Shown here piece after piece: positions 14,194 through 14,261 of a DNA stretch of 14,261 nucleotides (the first letter of the stretch is position 1; each line of letters begins with the position of its first letter). Location: NCBI GenBank assembly GCA_023389595.1, contig JAEWEF010000049.1:1-14261 (forward strand), in the 5' to 3' direction. The position numbers were made by a program, and so were the translations under genes. The DNA is from Fusobacteriota bacterium. GTDB taxonomy: Bacteria; Fusobacteriota; Fusobacteriia; Fusobacteriales; Fusobacteriaceae. The notes beneath the pieces were generated by a model. It did no database searches. It saw only the letters and a list, made by a program, of their open reading frames with translations, and was not told where the DNA came from.

Positions 14194-14261
14194 CTATTTT
14201 CTGTATTCAGCAACTGATATTTTTCCATCAGCTATTTCTTTTGAAATTTCAGCTAATTTAT
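14194..14261 (-). CDS. Unidentified protein, C-terminal end only, cut by the window edge
   Basis: The minus-strand frame is open from the right edge to TAG at 14196-14194 and encodes KLAEISKEIADGKISVAEYRK. The 11-base distance to the strong terminator at 14154-14182 supports this as the real 3' end of a gene. The 'I..GKI.V' ending is reminiscent of the C-termini of BMP-family (basic membrane protein) substrate-binding lipoproteins, but 21 residues are too few for an assignment. Confidence 0.5.
   Translation of the reverse strand, partial: KLAEISKEIADGKISVAEYRK

Noticed and set aside
1..14261. CRISPR array, tRNA genes, insertion sequence or prophage genes
   Set aside because: No spaced direct repeats, tRNA-like cloverleaf, transposase or integrase motifs were seen on either strand.

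Overview
The window is very AT-rich (roughly three quarters A+T by eye), with strong GGAGG-type ribosome binding sites, stop codons TAA or TAG on every intact gene, and two-subunit glycyl-tRNA synthetase genes. This points to a low-GC anaerobe of the Fusobacteriota or Tissierellia/Clostridia type. I lean towards Fusobacteriota, but that is inference from composition and gene content, not proof.

Left edge (2-676, plus strand): the 3' part of an AlaX-type alanyl-tRNA editing protein. It is convergent with the next block, and one hairpin at 681-707 appears to terminate transcription from both sides.

Core (706-12113, minus strand): seven genes read right to left as one tightly packed unit, tex - atypical sensor kinase - ileS - lspA - glyQ - glyS - folE. 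Gaps between genes are 1 to 17 bases. Most ribosome binding sites lie inside, or right against, the 3' end of the preceding gene, which suggests translational coupling. The only promoter I can support is an extended -10 in front of tex. The unit joins a nucleic-acid-binding protein (Tex), two aminoacyl-tRNA synthetases, lipoprotein maturation (LspA) and GTP cyclohydrolase I (FolE). The notable member is the 808-residue membrane sensor: its ATP-binding domain looks complete, but its dimerisation region contains no histidine, so the usual phospho-acceptor is missing.

Intergenic 12114-12453: holds the tex promoter, a three-armed terminator region that allows two alternative hairpins, a plus-strand-only terminator with no plus-strand gene before it (a possible small RNA), and a 34-codon open frame without a start codon that may be a gene remnant.

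Right part (12454-14261): an AspT/YidE-type permease gene on the minus strand, without the regulatory domains found between the two halves of longer relatives, and with a near-consensus promoter. Divergent from it lies the decayed C-terminal part of a LysR-type regulator that has lost its DNA-binding half and carries an apparent frameshift; it may once have regulated the permease. A strong bidirectional terminator follows, then the last codons of an unidentified minus-strand gene at the edge. No tRNA, rRNA, CRISPR array or insertion sequence was recognised.
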